NCBI GenBank assembly: GCA_026129305.1
Contig: JAHCII010000001.1
Location: 216,270 to 280,269, forward strand
Direction of reading: 5' to 3'
DNA: 64,000 nucleotides
Origin: Anaerolineales bacterium
GTDB lineage: Bacteria; Chloroflexota; Anaerolineae; Anaerolineales; UBA11579
Position 1 is the first letter of the stretch. Every line of letters starts with the position of its first letter. Made by a program: the position numbers and the translations under genes. The notes beneath the pieces were generated by a model. That model saw only the letters and a program-made list of their open reading frames with translations, had not been told where the DNA came from and searched no databases. Shown here piece after piece: positions 1 through 8,838 of the stretch.

Positions 1-670
1 AGCTCTTGGCCATGTGCTTAACCGCCTGGGGCGTGAACACGGACCGCTGGCCGGCGAAGAACGGCTCCGGGTTTTGGGCGAATTCATCACGCAGTTTCAG
101 ATCCGCTTTGTTCAGGAATTGAACGCCGTCAATAAAGTTTTGAAAGCGGTGCGAGATCAGCGTGTCGCGCCCGTCTCGCACGATGTTAATCAGGCTGCCA
201 TCCGGGTACAGGCGGTGCATCTCGCTGACGGCTTTGCCGCCCAGCAAAACATTGGGGCTCTTGTCGCCCACGACCTGCTTGCCCTCGCGCAAGGCGTCAC
301 GCTCGAGGATGTAGTCGCTCATCGCTCGCAGGGCGACCGGCGACATATCCCGGCCACGGTTCCAGCGGTTGCTGCGCCGCCCCAGCCAGTCCTCGTACTT
401 CTTGTCGGCCAGGATGCCACTGAGCAGCGGCGGGCGGGTGAAGAAGTGCGCCTGCCAGTTGCAGTGCACATCCGGGTGCACACGCACCAGGCGGGCCAGC
501 AAGGTAGTGCCGGAGCGCGCATGCCCAAAAATGAAGAACTTGGGCATCGGAAAGAACTGGCGAATTTCAACCAAGTCCTCAGGGTGGATCGGAGGGACTT
601 CGCGCAGTGCTCCGGTTTCACTTTTGCCGGTGAGCAGCACACGTACAGCGCGCTGAATGCGATTACTCAT
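1..670 (-). CDS. Sulfotransferase family protein (C-terminus cut by window edge)
   Basis: The first 223 residues of a PAPS-dependent sulfotransferase are visible; the gene runs off the left edge. The 5'-phosphosulfate-binding P-loop GHARSGTTLL lies at residues 49-58, and a 3'-phosphate-binding strand and helix, IVRDGRDTLISH, lies around residues 160-171. Both motifs are typical of the Sulfotransfer_1/3 families, which move sulfate from PAPS to sugars or other acceptors. The ATG at 670 overlaps the end of the preceding glycosyltransferase gene by 8 bases, so the two are probably translated together. In this position it most likely sulfates a sugar of the polysaccharide; the acceptor cannot be read from sequence. 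Confidence 0.85.
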   Translation of the reverse strand, partial: MSNRIQRAVRVLLTGKSETGALREVPPIHPEDLVEIRQFFPMPKFFIFGHARSGTTLLARLVRVHPDVHCNWQAHFFTRPPLLSGILADKKYEDWLGRRSNRWNRGRDMSPVALRAMSDYILERDALREGKQVVGDKSPNVLLGGKAVSEMHRLYPDGSLINIVRDGRDTLISHRFQNFIDGVQFLNKADLKLRDEFAQNPEPFFAGQRSVFTPQAVKHMAKS

Positions 671-2102
671 CTTGTATTCCCATGCGAGAAAGCAGATAGT
701 CTGCGGTACGCTGCCCGGCGCTGCCGTCAGTAAAAGCGCACTCGCGCTGCACAAACGCAGCCCGGGCTGCCTGGTCTGCCTGTGGGTCCTGTAAATAATG
801 GTTGACCGCCGCAGCCAGTTCCGCGGTGGTATAAGCCACGCGCCCTGCTCCCGACTGACGGAAGCGGGAGTGCGTGGGCCAGTCGCCAATGCGCGAAAGT
901 GGCAAGGTGAATTTGCCCGGCCAACCCAGCGGCGAGTCGATGCAAGCGCTGACCACCGGGCGGCCTTGTACTGAAGCCTCCACCACCATGGTGGAGTAGA
1001 CGGTCACGAATACATCGGAATAGGCCATCATTGAGGCTTTTTCAGGCATGTCTTCTCCCGAATAATAGCCTAAAGAGCCACCCAAGGGCACTGGCTCGAC
1101 CAAGTGCACATGCGGGAAGCGCTGCGCCAGGGCGCGGATCTGCTCGCGTTCGGCAGCGAAGCGCTCCACATCCATGAAGTGATTGGGGTGCAGGCGGATC
1201 AAGAGCTGGCTGGGCTCAGCCAGCTGCTGGCCGGAAACCAGCTCAGCCAGTGCTTCAATGTTCTGGATATTGGGCGAGAAGGTGATGAAGCTGCTGGCAT
1301 AAGAAATCAACTTGCGCTGCTGGTCCAGCCCATGCTGCACAAAGTACTGCTGGCGCGGCAGGCGCCACTCGTCACGAAAATAGCCGTCGTAAGAAGGAAT
1401 GCCGCCGATGTGGACTCGTTTTGTGTCCCAATCAGAGCCCTGGGTCAGCTCCTCTTTTTGCAGTTCAGACCAGCAGCTGATCCAGTCGACCGAGGCCCCG
1501 GGCAGGCTGTAGCTGCTGCTGTTGTCCCAGCCCACAATCACCGCCGCAGTCGGGACGCCGCGGGCGGCCGCCTCGCGCAATAGATAGCGGTCATGTCGCC
1601 AGCCTGGGGTGCTGGCCACGACCAGCTCCGGCTGATACTTGGCAAACAGGTCAGCATACAGATTGGGATTGAAGCGCCGCTGGGCACGCACCAGCGCGCG
1701 GCGTGCCCAGCGCCAATTGCGCAGGGCGGCCACCACCAGCTGCATCAGCGGGAACAGCCGCTTGCGCCGCGAATTGGCCTCGGCTTGCACCTGCTGGATA
1801 TAACTTTCCACCGCCTCCAGATTGATGCGCCGTGAGGCCCCAGCGCGGCGCAAAAAGTCCAGCCACCACTGCCAGAACGGGGAGACGGTTTTGAAGTAGC
1901 TTTCGGCCTGCGACAGGCGCAGTCCTTCCACCACCAAGCCGGGTCGCCCAAAACGCTGCTGGATCTGCTCGATCAGGCCGTCGTCGCTGAGCAGGACCAC
2001 TTCCACCCCGGCAGCGATCAGACGATCGACCAGATCACTTTGCAGGAAATAGACAATCGCCAGACCATGGTCGGCGCTGATAAACACGCGGCGCTTGCCC
2101 AT
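663..2102 (-). CDS. GT-B-like surface polysaccharide biosynthesis protein
   Basis: This 479-residue soluble protein has the two-domain look of a GT-B transferase. The N-terminal half opens with a strand and turn (RVFISADHGLAIVYF). The C-terminal half has a donor-site-like region around residues 335-385 with segments such as SDVFVTVYSTMVVEASVQGRPVV. That pattern (a serine-rich loop, then a Glu-containing helix) is seen in CDP-glycerol transferase-like and capsule-type enzymes. No E-x7-E signature of GT4 is present. It lies 2 bases from an upstream GT2 gene and overlaps the sulfotransferase. The most likely role is transfer of a sugar or polyol phosphate to the growing glycan; the exact family and substrate are not resolved. 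Confidence 0.65.
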   Translation of the reverse strand: MGKRRVFISADHGLAIVYFLQSDLVDRLIAAGVEVVLLSDDGLIEQIQQRFGRPGLVVEGLRLSQAESYFKTVSPFWQWWLDFLRRAGASRRINLEAVESYIQQVQAEANSRRKRLFPLMQLVVAALRNWRWARRALVRAQRRFNPNLYADLFAKYQPELVVASTPGWRHDRYLLREAAARGVPTAAVIVGWDNSSSYSLPGASVDWISCWSELQKEELTQGSDWDTKRVHIGGIPSYDGYFRDEWRLPRQQYFVQHGLDQQRKLISYASSFITFSPNIQNIEALAELVSGQQLAEPSQLLIRLHPNHFMDVERFAAEREQIRALAQRFPHVHLVEPVPLGGSLGYYSGEDMPEKASMMAYSDVFVTVYSTMVVEASVQGRPVVSACIDSPLGWPGKFTLPLSRIGDWPTHSRFRQSGAGRVAYTTAELAAAVNHYLQDPQADQAARAAFVQRECAFTDGSAGQRTADYLLSRMGIQDE

Positions 2103-2104
2103 CT

Positions 2105-3076
2105 TTAGCTGCGGTGGAGCTTGTCAAAGCTCCAACCGTGGATCCTTTGCAATAGTCTGCGCACCAAGCCGGAACGCCAAAAACTCGATGCAGTGGCAGG
2201 TTTTTCGGCGCGGTCCGGCAGGCCGGCGGGTGCTTCCAGCAAATCCTGGGGGTGCGGCAGTGTGTTGCCCATGTGCTGCACGTGCCAATCGGCGGTGCAC
2301 AGGCGCAGATAGCCCGCCTGGTTCATGGCTTCATCCAGCAGGCGCACACGCCCCATTGGCCGCTGTGCGGGGATGGGCAGCACCGCCTGCAAGGCGGCTT
2401 TGGGTGCCGTGAACTGAAAGTGCGCCGCGCCCAGGTAATAGGACCGCCCTTTGGCGGTTAGGCGCACAGCTTTGTTTTGGGCATAGAACTCGCCCGCCTG
2501 CGCCTCGCTATCGCCCAGGCTGCGGGCATGCCGCCAAAAGTCTTCCCAGGGCAGCAGCTCGCCGCGTTCCAGCTTCACCCCGGACTGTTGTTTGGCCCAG
2601 TCCAGGGTGGTGGTGGAGTACTTCTCCGGGATGAGCATTGGCATGGCGGTGACCATACCCAGCTTGGGAAAGGCTCGCAGGGTCTCGAGGCTGGCCTGCA
2701 GCCAACCCGGATAGAAGTACACATCACTGTCAGCATAAGCCACGATCTCGCCGGGCGCGGCCGCCAAAGCCGCATTCCAGGCGGCCGGCTTGCCCAGGTT
2801 GCGCTCAGACAGCCATAAATGCTGGATGCGTTGGGCGGCCTGTTCGGCCAGCAAATATTGGCGCACTTCAGCACAGCTGCCATTATCAAAAACGAGTAGA
2901 TCGTATTCGCCTTGCGGGGTATTGGCGCGCAGGCTGCCCAGACATAGTTTGAGCACATCCAAACTTTCCGCGTAATACCCGCTCAGAAAGGGGATGTAGA
3001 CAATCACCACCACCGTCACCGGAGCAGGCGGGGCGATCTCTTCAATAGACTTAATCGGATTCTGTCCGACGCGCAT
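2105..3076 (-). CDS. Glycosyltransferase family 2
   Basis: This 323-residue protein has an inverting GT-A fold. The N-terminal nucleotide-binding strand begins at VTVVVIVYIPFLSG, followed by LLVFDNGSC. The metal-binding acidic motif is YADSDVYFYPGW at about residues 115-126 (Asp-x-Asp). The length and order match GT2 enzymes that add one sugar from an NDP-sugar at the cytoplasmic side. There is no transmembrane segment. It sits between two other transferase genes with 1-2 base spacing. Donor and acceptor are unknown. Confidence 0.85.
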   Translation of the reverse strand: MRVGQNPIKSIEEIAPPAPVTVVVIVYIPFLSGYYAESLDVLKLCLGSLRANTPQGEYDLLVFDNGSCAEVRQYLLAEQAAQRIQHLWLSERNLGKPAAWNAALAAAPGEIVAYADSDVYFYPGWLQASLETLRAFPKLGMVTAMPMLIPEKYSTTTLDWAKQQSGVKLERGELLPWEDFWRHARSLGDSEAQAGEFYAQNKAVRLTAKGRSYYLGAAHFQFTAPKAALQAVLPIPAQRPMGRVRLLDEAMNQAGYLRLCTADWHVQHMGNTLPHPQDLLEAPAGLPDRAEKPATASSFWRSGLVRRLLQRIHGWSFDKLHRS

Positions 3077-3077
3077 T

Positions 3078-3986
3078 TTAGGCCAATCCCATTCTGTTCA
3101 ATTTGCGCCGCAGACGGCGCAACCCAGTCAGCAGCCGCCAGCGCAGCCCTTGGCCTTCCATCTCGTCGGTCTGTAAGCCGCGTTCCAGCCAGCGGAAGAC
3201 CCGCGCCAAACTCCAAGGGCTGCGCTCCACGCGCCCATCCACCAGACGATGGCGCAGGTCGAGTAGCGTATACATAGTGCGCATGCCGCCAGCCAGCTCG
3301 GCGTTCTGATAGGTCTCCGGATGGCGCTGGTGATCTTTGCCGCCATCCAGGTGCGCATAATCGTGGTTTTGGTGCACTACAGTCAAATCAGGGGTGGCGT
3401 CTATCTCCAGCCACGGCTGGCGCACGGCCTGGTAGATCATCCAATTGTCCCAACCCGCCCGGCCAATCGCAAAGTCGGGAATGTCTGTATACAACCAGCG
3501 CGGAAACAGGAAATAGTCACTGCCTCCCAACGGATGCAGGCGGCCGCGGGCCTGCACATCAGCCCGCAAGCGCTGCGCCCAGCCTGGGCCAAAGTCCAGC
3601 GGCTCACGCACATCCAGGTCATAACGCTGGCCCATCAGCACGAAGTCGGCATGCTGTTCGTGCAGTGTGAGGGCCAGGGCCAGCGTCTCGGGGAAAAAGA
3701 GGATATCGCTGTTGGTGAACAGCAGCAGCTCAGCTTGTGATGCCTGGCGCGCCGCCTGGAAGATGGCGCTGACCAGGGGCGTCCCGTGTGGGTTGCGAGC
3801 CACCTTCGGGATATGGCTGGCTCCAAGCTCTTTGGCCGCCACGGCCAGCCCATCCTCATCGCCAATCAGCAGCACTTCCACCTCTGGGCCGATCTGCAGC
3901 CAGGAGCGGATGGCATTGCGCTGGATGATGTTGACGTGCTCATCGCTAAATGGTTTGGGCGTGGAGAAGATCGTCAGCTTCTTCAT
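3078..3986 (-). CDS. GT-A-type glycosyltransferase-like protein
   Basis: This protein has 302 residues. It starts MKKLTIFSTPKPF, has a cytidylyl/GT-A-like fold region and a putative metal site LLFTNSDILFFPE near residues 89-101, where Asn-Ser-Asp replaces the usual D-x-D. Proteins like this occur in polysaccharide clusters as poorly characterised relatives of GT2. The start ATG overlaps the stop of the SpsF-like gene (ATGA), so it is translationally coupled. Function is inferred from fold and neighbours only. Confidence 0.65.
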   Translation of the reverse strand: MKKLTIFSTPKPFSDEHVNIIQRNAIRSWLQIGPEVEVLLIGDEDGLAVAAKELGASHIPKVARNPHGTPLVSAIFQAARQASQAELLLFTNSDILFFPETLALALTLHEQHADFVLMGQRYDLDVREPLDFGPGWAQRLRADVQARGRLHPLGGSDYFLFPRWLYTDIPDFAIGRAGWDNWMIYQAVRQPWLEIDATPDLTVVHQNHDYAHLDGGKDHQRHPETYQNAELAGGMRTMYTLLDLRHRLVDGRVERSPWSLARVFRWLERGLQTDEMEGQGLRWRLLTGLRRLRRKLNRMGLA

Positions 3987-4744
3987 TGGCGTGAATCTAC
4001 ATCATATTGGCTTTTGTGCTGGACGGCGGCATTGATTTGGGCCAAATGCGGCTGCTGTTCAAACAAGCCGATCACGTCCGTCCAGGAAAAGGTGTCATCC
4101 TTAAAATGCACCACCACTTCGCGCAGCAGTTGCAGATCGTCTGGCGTATCCAGCGTCCAACGATACTGGCCATAACTGGGGTGATGCTCCATATGCAGAG
4201 TGTTGAAACGCTGCGGGTTCTCATACAAAAACGGCATAACATGCTCGCGCTGGTGCGGGGCTTCGGCCTGGCGCCAGGCGGTGTCCAGGGCGGCGCGGGT
4301 GCAGTACTCGGCGTCCAGGCCGATCGGGATGCTGCGCGGCTGGCCGGGCAGACGATTGGCGGCGAAGTCCAGCCCGGGTTGGGCCGCCAGAAAGACTCCC
4401 AGGTTGTCGTCCAGTATGCTGGGATCGATCAACGGGCAATCGCCGGTCAGACGTACAACGATCTCGGCCCGGCTCTCTTCGGCGGCCTGGTGGAAGCGAT
4501 CCAGCACGTCATGCAGGCTGCCGCGGGTACAGGGCAGCCCGGCCGCCTGGCAAAATTCAGCGATCGGGTCGTCTTGCCCATCAGTCGAAGTAGCCACCAC
4601 CACCTGGTCTATGCGCTGGGCGCGCGCCGCCCGGCGGGTGACCCAGGCCAGGGCCGGCTGGCCGCCCAGATCAGCCAGCACCTTACCCGGCAGCCGGCTG
4701 GAGCCCATGCGGGCTTGCACGATCGCCACCACTCGCGCGGCCAT
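3983..4744 (-). CDS. SpsF-type cytidylyltransferase (acylneuraminate cytidylyltransferase family)
   Basis: This protein has 253 residues. The signature VAIVQARMGSSRLPGKVL at residues 6-23 is the CTP-binding start of the SpsF/NeuA/KdsB family. VRLTGDCPLID, around residues 97-107, carries the metal-binding Asp. SpsF proteins are thought to activate a nonulosonic-acid-like sugar as its CMP derivative; the B. subtilis spore-coat gene is the namesake. The NeuB-family synthase gene lies one gene upstream, which fits synthesis followed by activation. It ends 4 bases inside the next transferase gene. The precise sugar is unknown. Confidence 0.85.
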   Translation of the reverse strand: MAARVVAIVQARMGSSRLPGKVLADLGGQPALAWVTRRAARAQRIDQVVVATSTDGQDDPIAEFCQAAGLPCTRGSLHDVLDRFHQAAEESRAEIVVRLTGDCPLIDPSILDDNLGVFLAAQPGLDFAANRLPGQPRSIPIGLDAEYCTRAALDTAWRQAEAPHQREHVMPFLYENPQRFNTLHMEHHPSYGQYRWTLDTPDDLQLLREVVVHFKDDTFSWTDVIGLFEQQPHLAQINAAVQHKSQYDVDSRQ

Positions 4745-5808
4745 CAGTACGCACCCTGCATGGCAAGGCGATAGGCCTCAAACAAGCCTTTTTGATTGTG
4801 CGCCCAGTCGGCGCGCTGCTCCGCGGTGCGCCGGGCGGCGGCGGCCATGCGCGCCAACTCTTTGGCCGCGGCAGCCTGCAGGATGCACTCGGCCAGTGCC
4901 TCTGGCTTGCCGGCTGGGAAGAGCCAGCCTTGCTCGCCAGGCTGCACCCATTCACGATTGCCGGGGATGTCGGATACCAGCGCGGGCAGGCCACTGGCCA
5001 GCGCTTCCATCAGTGAAACCGAAGAGCCGTCGCTGAGCGAAGCGCTCAAATACAAGTCAGCCGCCCGGTAATACTCGGGCAGATCCGTTTGGTGCAGGCG
5101 GCCGGGCAGACGTACGCGCTCCTGCAGGCCCGCCTGCGCAAAAATGGCGTGCAGCCGCCCTTCCAGACGGCCGCTGCCCGGCATCAGCAGGCGCAGGCGC
5201 GGCTGCTGGCGGGCGGCCAGCACAAAGGCGCGCGCCACCGTCAAGGGGTCGTAGACGGCTTCCCAGCTGCGCAGGTGAAGCAGCACGAAGTTATCACTCC
5301 AACCCAGGCGGGCGCGCAGACTGCCGCCGCTGTTGTGCGGGTTGAAGGCCTGCAGATCAATGCCCCAGGGAAAGGTGACGATCTTCTCAGCGGGCATGTC
5401 GTAGTTTTGCGCGGCCTGGCGCACTGCGGCGCAGTCGGCGATCAGCGCATCGGCCGCCCGCAAACTTTTGCGCACGCGCAAGCGTTTCAAGCCGTTGCGT
5501 TGGGCGGTCCACAAAATATCAGATCCCCAAGACATGGCCACCAACGGGTGAAAGCGGCTGCGCGCCGCCAGGTAGGCGCAGTCATCCAGCGGGCCGGCGT
5601 GCAGCAGGTCAGGCTGGGCCTCGTCCAGGGCGGCCGGTAGGCTGCCGCGCCAGGCCAGGGCTTGCACTCCGGCAGGCAGGGCGCGCGGCTCGCTGCCGCC
5701 CTCGCCGGGCAGGCGCAAAAAAACCGCCTGGCCGCCGCCTTGTTGGATGGCAGCCAGGAAACGGTGGTCATGCGGCGTATAGCTGCGGCTGAAATACAAG
5801 ACCTTCAT
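4744..5808 (-). CDS. Glycosyltransferase family 4
   Basis: This 354-residue retaining GT-B enzyme starts MKVLYFSRSYTPHDHRF. The C-terminal donor-binding domain contains SDGSSVSLMEALASGLPALV (about residues 258-277), the E-x7-E-like signature of GT4. It has no membrane segment. Its last base is shared with the start of the SpsF gene, so the two are translationally coupled. The expected role is transfer of one sugar from an NDP- or CMP-sugar during repeat-unit assembly. Confidence 0.85.
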   Translation of the reverse strand: MKVLYFSRSYTPHDHRFLAAIQQGGGQAVFLRLPGEGGSEPRALPAGVQALAWRGSLPAALDEAQPDLLHAGPLDDCAYLAARSRFHPLVAMSWGSDILWTAQRNGLKRLRVRKSLRAADALIADCAAVRQAAQNYDMPAEKIVTFPWGIDLQAFNPHNSGGSLRARLGWSDNFVLLHLRSWEAVYDPLTVARAFVLAARQQPRLRLLMPGSGRLEGRLHAIFAQAGLQERVRLPGRLHQTDLPEYYRAADLYLSASLSDGSSVSLMEALASGLPALVSDIPGNREWVQPGEQGWLFPAGKPEALAECILQAAAAKELARMAAAARRTAEQRADWAHNQKGLFEAYRLAMQGAY

Positions 5809-5815
5809 GGCAGAG

Positions 5816-6886
5816 CTAGGCCAGGTCCTCCGGGCGGATGTCTTTGCCGTAAGGCAGATCGGCGGCGGCCTTTTTGCCCAGCACCTGGGGGATGTCCCAG
5901 GCCATCAGCGCGCCGGGGGTGGCCGGGCGCAGCACCTCGAGCATGTCTTCGCTGAAGACTTCGCCCGCCTTGATCTGGCGCGCCGCCCGCAGGCAGTGGC
6001 GCTGCACAATGTAGGTTTCCTTCTCGTTGTGGGCCACAAACTTTTCGGCCGAGCCGAGGGCGCGCTCCAAAATGCGTACTTCGGCAACCATGTGAGCCCA
6101 ATTCTCCGGATTCAATGCAAATTTATGATCAGGGCCTTCGCGCTGGTTGCTGTCGGTAAAGTGGCGCTCGATCACGCGGGCGCCCAGCGCCACAGCGCCC
6201 ACCACGGGGGCGGCGCTCTGCGTATGGTCAGAGAGGCCCAGGATCACATTGGGCCAGCGCTCGGCATAGGTCTTGAGCACGTTGAGGTGTAAGTGGTCGT
6301 AGTTGGCTTCCGAGGCGGTGTAATTGGTGTTGCACTGCATCAACACCACCTGCTGGTTGACCGCCAACAGCATCTGCATGGTGCGTTCCACATCGGCCAT
6401 GTCGGAATCGCCGGTGGCGATCATGACCGGCTTGCCGAACTCGGCCATACGCAGGATGGCCTGCGGCCAGGAGATCAGGCTGGAGCCGGCTTTGTAAGCC
6501 GGGACATAAGGATCAAGCATCTCGATCGCATCGTAGTCGTAGGGCGATGAGAAATAGTGAATGTCAAATTCGTCGCAGGCTTCTTTAAGCACTGGCGTCC
6601 ATTCGAAAGGAATCGAGGCATCTTCATAGACCTCGACGACGCTCTTGGTCCAGGCCGCCTGGTGGCCAATCTGCCCGTCCAAGTTGCGGAAGCCATAGTC
6701 AGAGACGATCTTAGGCGCCTGGAAGTTCTGGAACTTGGCCGCGTCCGCGCCGGCCTGCTTGGCCAGGTGAATCAACTCAATCGCCCGGTCCAGCTTGCCA
6801 TCGTGGTTGGCGGCAATGTCAGCGATGAAGTAGGTGGGGTGTTGCAAACCTACTTTGCGCCCCAGAATGTCAATCTCCATGCTCAT
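5816..6886 (-). CDS. NeuB-family nonulosonate synthase (sialic/pseudaminic/legionaminic-acid type)
   Basis: This 356-residue, full-length NeuB-type enzyme condenses phosphoenolpyruvate with an N-acetylated hexosamine to make a nine-carbon sugar acid. The TIM barrel starts YFIADIAANHDGKLDRAIEL, with the typical N-H-x-G region and AGADAAKFQNF. GLSDHTQSAAP and RVIERHFT follow. The C-terminal SAF (antifreeze-like) domain, about residues 285-355, begins RHCLRAARQIKAGEVFSEDM. Three in-frame ATGs lie at 6889, 6886 and 6880; 6886 is favoured by the AGGA upstream. The PseB-like dehydratase and RmlD-like reductase lie directly upstream and the SpsF gene downstream. Which nonulosonic acid is made cannot be decided here. 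Confidence 0.88.
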   Translation of the reverse strand: MSMEIDILGRKVGLQHPTYFIADIAANHDGKLDRAIELIHLAKQAGADAAKFQNFQAPKIVSDYGFRNLDGQIGHQAAWTKSVVEVYEDASIPFEWTPVLKEACDEFDIHYFSSPYDYDAIEMLDPYVPAYKAGSSLISWPQAILRMAEFGKPVMIATGDSDMADVERTMQMLLAVNQQVVLMQCNTNYTASEANYDHLHLNVLKTYAERWPNVILGLSDHTQSAAPVVGAVALGARVIERHFTDSNQREGPDHKFALNPENWAHMVAEVRILERALGSAEKFVAHNEKETYIVQRHCLRAARQIKAGEVFSEDMLEVLRPATPGALMAWDIPQVLGKKAAADLPYGKDIRPEDLA

Positions 6887-7821
6887 CATCCTTCCTGTGG
6901 CTGCGGCAGCGCCAGGCTTTGCAGGCGCTGGCGGTAACCGTTCTCTAGCTGGGCCTGCAAGCCCTTAATACCCTGGGCAACGCTGGGCATGCGACGGCCC
7001 AACGCTTGAACCAGCCGGCTGGTGTTCAGGCTTAGGTCGGGGGAGCGTTTGGCAGCTGGGTTCGTTGCTGTGCTCTCAGCAGGCTCAATCAAACTGGGAT
7101 CGAAGTTAAACCGCTCAGCGAGTGCCAAGCCAAATTCATACTTGGTGATCGAATCTGTGCTGGCCACGTGATAGATACCGTTGAGGTCTTTGTCCAACAT
7201 CTCCAGCAAGAGCTCGGACAGGTCGCTGACCAGCAGCGGGCAAAAGCGCCGGTCGGTGTGGCCCTGCACAGTTTGCCCGGTGGAGAGGTTGTTGTAAAAA
7301 AACTCGGCCAGGCTTTGCTGGCCATTCACGCTCCAGCCGAAAAATACTGTGCGAGCCAGGATCGCTCCTGGGTGGGCAGACTTAACCGCCAATTCGGCCA
7401 TGCGTTTGCTCTGTGCATAAACGCTGAGCGGCTTGGGGGCGTCCGTCTCGCGGTAGTTGCCCTTGCTGCCGTCAAAAACAGCATCGGTGGAGATGTGGGC
7501 CAGGGCCAGGCCGCGGGCGGCCGCTTCAGTCGCCAGGCGGCCGGGCATCTCGGTGTTCAACCGCCGGGCCAGCTGCGGCTGCTGCTCGGCCTGGTTCAGA
7601 TTGGCCAGGGCGGCGCAATTCACCACCCAGTCGGGCTGTACCGCGTCCAGCAAGGGGCCTAAGCCATCCAGATCCAACAGGTCGGCCTGCACGGTTTCAA
7701 AGCCGGGGTTGTGCAGCCCTTGGCGGTGCACGACACCCACCACTTCATAACGCGGCGCGGCGGCCAGGGCCAGATTGCTGCCCAGCAGGCCACTGACGCC
7801 GGTCACCAGGATGCGGGTCAT
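6886..7821 (-). CDS. RmlD-like NAD(P)-dependent sugar reductase (SDR)
   Basis: This 311-residue extended SDR starts MTRILVTGVSGLLGSNLALA, with the G-x2-G-x2-G Rossmann motif. The active-site region has ISTDAVFDGS followed by VYAQSKRMAEL, the Tyr-x3-Lys pair. The overall layout matches dTDP-4-dehydrorhamnose reductase (RmlD) relatives. Here, next to a PseB-like 4,6-dehydratase, it may reduce a 4-keto sugar derived from UDP-GlcNAc rather than dTDP-rhamnose precursors. The start at 7821 was chosen because its ATG overlaps the upstream stop (ATGA); a longer frame would add seven poorly conserved residues. Confidence 0.8.
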   Translation of the reverse strand: MTRILVTGVSGLLGSNLALAAAPRYEVVGVVHRQGLHNPGFETVQADLLDLDGLGPLLDAVQPDWVVNCAALANLNQAEQQPQLARRLNTEMPGRLATEAAARGLALAHISTDAVFDGSKGNYRETDAPKPLSVYAQSKRMAELAVKSAHPGAILARTVFFGWSVNGQQSLAEFFYNNLSTGQTVQGHTDRRFCPLLVSDLSELLLEMLDKDLNGIYHVASTDSITKYEFGLALAERFNFDPSLIEPAESTATNPAAKRSPDLSLNTSRLVQALGRRMPSVAQGIKGLQAQLENGYRQRLQSLALPQPQEG

Positions 7822-8825
7822 CCCAGCTTGCCCGCCTGCCATTCAGCCGCGATGGGGGCCACAATTTCCTGGATCTGGCTTACGTTGAGCACCTGGTCGT
7901 TCTCATTGCTGGCGTAGTGGAAACCATCCGGCAGCGGCTTGCCTTTGCCATCCCAAGAACGCACAAACCAAGGTCCTTGGGCCGGCTGCAACACGTACAT
8001 GTCGTCCAACTCCACGGCGGTGCGCGCTTCGTCCTCCGAGATCAACACTTCATGCAGTTTTTCGCCGGGGCGAATGCCGATCACATCCAGCTCAGCCTCA
8101 GGGGCCATGGCGCGCGCCAAGTCGGTAATGGTCGTGCTGGGCAGTTTAGGCACAAAGACCTCACCGCCCTGCATCAATTCGATCGACTTCAACACAAAGC
8201 GCACGCCCTGTTCCAACGAGAGCCAGAAGCGCGTCATACGTTCGTCGGTGATGCTCAGTTTGCCGGCAGCGCGCTGCTGCAGAAAGAGCGGCACCACCGA
8301 ACCGCGGCTGCCGACCACATTGCCGTAGCGCACGCAGCTAAACCGCGTCGGGCGCTCGCCGGAATAAGCGTTGCTCTGCACGGTCAGTTTCTCGGCAGCC
8401 AGCTTGGTGGCCCCGTACAAGTTGACCGGGCTGACCGCTTTGTCGGTACTCAGCGCCAGCACCTTGTGCACGCCGGTGGCCAGGGCGGCCTCTACCACGT
8501 TGGCGGTGCCCAAAATATTGGTCTTGATCGCTTCCATTGGGTTGTACTCGCAGGCCGGCACCTGCTTCAGTGCCGCGGCGTGAATGACGATGGTGACGCC
8601 GTCCATGGCGCGGGTCAGACGGTCCTGGTCGCGCACATCGCCAATAAAATAGCGCAGATTGGGCTGCTCAAAGCCTGCCATGCGCATTTCGTGCTGCTTG
8701 AGTTCATCCCGGCTAAAAACGATCACCTTAGCCGGTTTGTATTCATCCAACAAGAGGCGGATGCAAGCCTTGCCAAATGAACCCGTCCCGCCGGTAACCA
8801 ATACGACTTGTTTTGTCCAATCCAT
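7818..8825 (-). CDS. pseB: PseB-like UDP-GlcNAc 4,6-dehydratase (inverting)
   Basis: This 335-residue SDR has VLVTGGTGSFGKACIRLLL at the N-terminus, HAAALKQVPACEYNPMEAIK in the middle and NLYGATKLAAEKL (Tyr-x3-Lys). All three are hallmarks of the PseB/FlaA1/CapE group, which dehydrates UDP-GlcNAc and inverts C5. This is the first step to pseudaminic acid or to 6-deoxy-amino sugars. Start ATG 8825 is preferred over an in-frame GTG at 8837 because GGAG sits six bases upstream. PseC, PseH and PseG are not found nearby, so the end product could be another 6-deoxy-HexNAc. Confidence 0.87.
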   Translation of the reverse strand: MDWTKQVVLVTGGTGSFGKACIRLLLDEYKPAKVIVFSRDELKQHEMRMAGFEQPNLRYFIGDVRDQDRLTRAMDGVTIVIHAAALKQVPACEYNPMEAIKTNILGTANVVEAALATGVHKVLALSTDKAVSPVNLYGATKLAAEKLTVQSNAYSGERPTRFSCVRYGNVVGSRGSVVPLFLQQRAAGKLSITDERMTRFWLSLEQGVRFVLKSIELMQGGEVFVPKLPSTTITDLARAMAPEAELDVIGIRPGEKLHEVLISEDEARTAVELDDMYVLQPAQGPWFVRSWDGKGKPLPDGFHYASNENDQVLNVSQIQEIVAPIAAEWQAGKLG

Positions 8826-8838
8826 CGCTAACTCCACT

